Shown here: positions 22,297 to 24,146 of the stretch, in pieces | Numbering within the stretch: the first letter of the stretch is position 1 | How the letters are laid out: the number at the start of each line of letters is the position of its first letter | Source: an uncultured Clostridia bacterium | GTDB taxonomy: Bacteria; Bacillota; Clostridia; Christensenellales; Borkfalkiaceae | Assembly (NCBI GenBank): GCA_934247855.1 | Contig: CAKQKA010000012.1 | Span: 1-24,146 of the forward strand | Direction of reading: 5' to 3' | Length of the DNA: 24,146 nt | Notes under the pieces: generated by a model | What the model saw: only the letters and a program-made list of their open reading frames with translations | Told to the model about the DNA's origin: nothing | Databases searched by the model: none | Program-made: the position numbers and the translations under genes

Positions 22297-22844
22297 AAAA
22301 AGAATTCAGAATTTCTATCACGGGTGATCTCGGTAGCGGAAAATCCACCGTTGCAGACAAACTTGCCGAACGTTTCAAGGTCGAACACATAACGCTCGGC
22401 AGTATTCAGCGCGCAAAGGCAGCAGAGTTCGGTATGGATACTTGTCAGTTCAATAAGTTCATCGAAGGCAAGCCGGAGTTCGACAAGGTGTTCGACGATT
22501 ATCAGAGCGCATACGAAACCAAAGAGGGCGGTTTTATTATGGATTCGCGTTTAGGCTTTTTCTTCGTGCCGTCCACCTTCAGTTTTTATTTGTCGGTAGA
22601 TCCGCGCGTCGCAGCCGAAAGAATCGTTGCCGCTCAGCGTTCCAACGAACGTTACAAAAGCGTGGAAGACGCCATGCGTAAAATAGAAGAACGCAGAAAC
22701 AGCGAGCGGTTGCGTTTCAAAGATTTTTACAAGGTAGATATTCTCGATATGTCCAATTACGACTGCGTGATAGATACTACCTCGCTCACCGTGGACGAAG
22801 TTGCCGAAAAAATGATAGAGGCGTACGAAAAGTCCGGAAACTGA
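22293..22844 (+). CDS. Archaeal-type cytidylate kinase-like P-loop protein
   Basis: The 183-residue protein has Walker A GDLGSGKS (residues 11-18), then VADKLAERF, a LGSIQRAKAAEFGMD segment and FNKFIEGKPEFDK, MDSRLGFFF, RIVAAQRSNERYKS and a Arg-rich lid EERRNSERLRFKDFY. This order resembles the short CMP kinases of Archaea and related AAA_18 proteins, rather than the 220-residue bacterial Cmk. CMP or dCMP phosphorylation is therefore likely but not proven. The ATG overlaps the upstream stop in ATGA, so translation should be coupled to the Lys-rich protein. Confidence 0.75.
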   Translation: MKKEFRISITGDLGSGKSTVADKLAERFKVEHITLGSIQRAKAAEFGMDTCQFNKFIEGKPEFDKVFDDYQSAYETKEGGFIMDSRLGFFFVPSTFSFYLSVDPRVAAERIVAAQRSNERYKSVEDAMRKIEERRNSERLRFKDFYKVDILDMSNYDCVIDTTSLTVDEVAEKMIEAYEKSGN

Positions 22845-22853
22845 ATTTTTTAA

Positions 22854-22882
22854 TTGAATTTTTTGTGCGCGCGTATTATAAC
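22854..22882 (+). promoter_or_regulatory. lysS promoter
   Basis: TTGAAT (22854-22859), 17 bp, then TATAAC (22877-22882). A tandem GTATTATAAM (22873-22892) duplicates the -10. Transcription should start near 22889. An ACGGCG-GTAAA-CGCCGT hairpin (about 22916-22932) lies in the leader. Confidence 0.7.
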
Positions 22883-22976
22883 GTATTATAAACCGCGTGC
22901 AGAATACATAAAACAACGGCGGTAAACGCCGTATAAAGCGGCCGAATAACCAACCGCAAAAACACAAAAATAAATA

Positions 22977-22995
22977 GGGCGCGTGCGCCCGGAGG
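22977..22995 (+). promoter_or_regulatory. Hairpin flush with the lysS ribosome binding site
   Basis: GGGCGC-GT-GCGCCC (22977-22990; about 5 bp closed by a short loop) ends exactly at GGAGG (22991-22995). It may keep the site accessible or limit leader structure. The ATG is nine bases further on. Confidence 0.5.
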
Positions 22996-23004
22996 AATTA
23001 TACC

Positions 23005-24146
23005 ATGCATTGGGCAGAAAAACTTGCAAGAGAAATCATCGAAAAGAAACCCGATAAAGAAGAATACGTTTGTGCGGCGGGCATAAGTCCGTCCGGCTCT
23101 GTACACATCGGAAATTTCCGCGACATCGCAACCAGTTATTACGTCGTCCGCGCGCTTCAGAAAATGGGCAAAAAAGCCAGACTTTTGTTCTCGTGGGACG
23201 AGTTTGACAGATTAAGAAAAGTTCCCTCCAATATTGCGGCGATAACCGAAGGGTTTGATAAATATCTCGGAATGCCTTATGCCGAAATACCCGATCCGCA
23301 CGGCGAGTATTCGTCCTATGCCGAGTATAACGAAAAGGAGTTCGAAAAATCGCTCGAAGAATTGGATATTCACCCCGATTATCGTTATCAGGCAAAGCAG
23401 TACACGGCAAACCGTTATGCCGACGGAATCGTGTTCGCGCTCAAAAACAGAAAGCAGATTTACGACATACTTTTAAAATACAAAACGCAGGAAGAAAACG
23501 ACGAGGATCGCGAAAAATACGCACCCGTAAACGTATATTGTTCGGCTTGCCATAAGGATATGACCGAGGTGATAGCCGTATCCGACGACGGCGAACAACT
23601 CACTTACCGCTGTAAAGTTTGCGGCAAGGAAGAAACCATAAACGTCCGCGAATACGGTCATGTAAAACTTGTGTGGAAAGTGGACTGGCCTATGCGTTGG
23701 GGCGTAGAGGGCGTTGACTTCGAACCGGGCGGAATCGACCACGCCGCGGCAAGCGGAAGTTACGTGGTTGCGTGCGACGTTGCAAAGAATATTTTCGGAA
23801 TAGAACCGCCTTTGTTCCAGGGTTACGGCTGGTTGTCCATTTCGGGAATGGGCGATATGCACTCGTCCACGGGTAACAACATTACCCCCGCCGAAGTGCT
23901 TAAAGTTTACGAACCCGATATGATCAGATGGCTGTTCGCAAAATACGCGCCCGAAGCAGGCTTTGCGTTCAATTTCGACGACACCATTATTCGCCATTAC
24001 AGCGAATTCGATAAAGGTCTTGAAGCCTACAAGAAAGGCGAAACCGACGAATACAACACCGCCGTTTACGATTATTGTATGTTAAGCGGTAAGGAATCTT
24101 ATTCAAAAGTTCCGTTCGGCGCGCTCGCTTCCATAGCGACCATAGT
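23005..24146 (+). CDS. lysS: Class I lysyl-tRNA synthetase (3' end outside the window)
   Basis: The frame is open from the ATG at 23005 to the window end: 380 residues of a protein usually about 520-530 long. It joins lysine to tRNA-Lys. The Rossmann-fold class I signature PSGSVHIGN is at residues 29-37, and WDEFDRLRKVP follows, as in LysRS class I. A four-Cys zinc motif (C179, C182, C203, C206) sits in the insertion. The usual KMSKS loop appears as DMHSSTGN (284-291), lacking both lysines. WPMRWGVEGVDFEPGGIDH is a well-conserved LysRS-I block. Most Bacillota use the unrelated class II enzyme, so this could be the sole LysRS or a second copy. It has its own promoter. Confidence 0.92.
   Translation, partial: MHWAEKLAREIIEKKPDKEEYVCAAGISPSGSVHIGNFRDIATSYYVVRALQKMGKKARLLFSWDEFDRLRKVPSNIAAITEGFDKYLGMPYAEIPDPHGEYSSYAEYNEKEFEKSLEELDIHPDYRYQAKQYTANRYADGIVFALKNRKQIYDILLKYKTQEENDEDREKYAPVNVYCSACHKDMTEVIAVSDDGEQLTYRCKVCGKEETINVREYGHVKLVWKVDWPMRWGVEGVDFEPGGIDHAAASGSYVVACDVAKNIFGIEPPLFQGYGWLSISGMGDMHSSTGNNITPAEVLKVYEPDMIRWLFAKYAPEAGFAFNFDDTIIRHYSEFDKGLEAYKKGETDEYNTAVYDYCMLSGKESYSKVPFGALASIATI

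Overview
The window reads as a chromosomal segment of a Bacillota (Firmicutes) bacterium, most likely an uncultured Clostridia-type gut lineage. The case rests on the pcrA and ligA pair, the adjacent B12-binding radical SAM protein, DUF2344 protein and RNase G genes, a SpoVB-like flippase, a folate-type ECF S component, AGGAGG-type ribosome binding sites and consensus sigma-A promoters. The exact genus is not determinable from sequence reading alone.

Layout. 1-1462 is the 3' part of a large AT-rich surface protein (Ig-like domain plus beta-helix repeats). 1463-2052 is gene-free and holds a terminator, a 129-bp palindromic repeat, a two-hairpin repeat, and a promoter overlain by three boxes spaced exactly 23 bp. 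2053-3336 is an AAA/DUF4143 ATPase. 3337-3642 carries two terminators, a consensus promoter and a 5' hairpin leader for pcrA (3643-6048). 6049-6839 is a dense patch of dispersed repeats separating pcrA from ligA. 6840-12979 runs co-directionally: ligA, a radical SAM protein, a DUF2344 protein and rng. 12980-13376 holds the rng terminator, a strong promoter and a structured leader ending in a terminator that contains the ribosome binding site of the next gene, a FolT-like transporter (13377-14045). That gene converges on a minus-strand spoVB-like gene. A small LysM protein follows (15739-16056), then a topoisomerase cluster: ParE-like, ParC-like, a Lys/Ala-rich histone-H1-like protein, and an archaeal-type CMP-kinase-like protein (16347-22844). 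The window ends inside a class I lysyl-tRNA synthetase gene (23005 onward).

How the genes relate. Most of the window is information processing: DNA unwinding and repair (PcrA), nick sealing (LigA), topology (ParE/ParC), RNA processing (RNase G), tRNA charging (LysRS) and nucleotide phosphorylation. The least explained parts are the FolT leader, which looks like a riboswitch that I cannot assign to a known class; the basic protein translationally linked to the topoisomerase genes; a 17-bp motif that recurs in four intergenic spacers; and two families of structured intergenic repeats whose stems show compensatory changes between copies.
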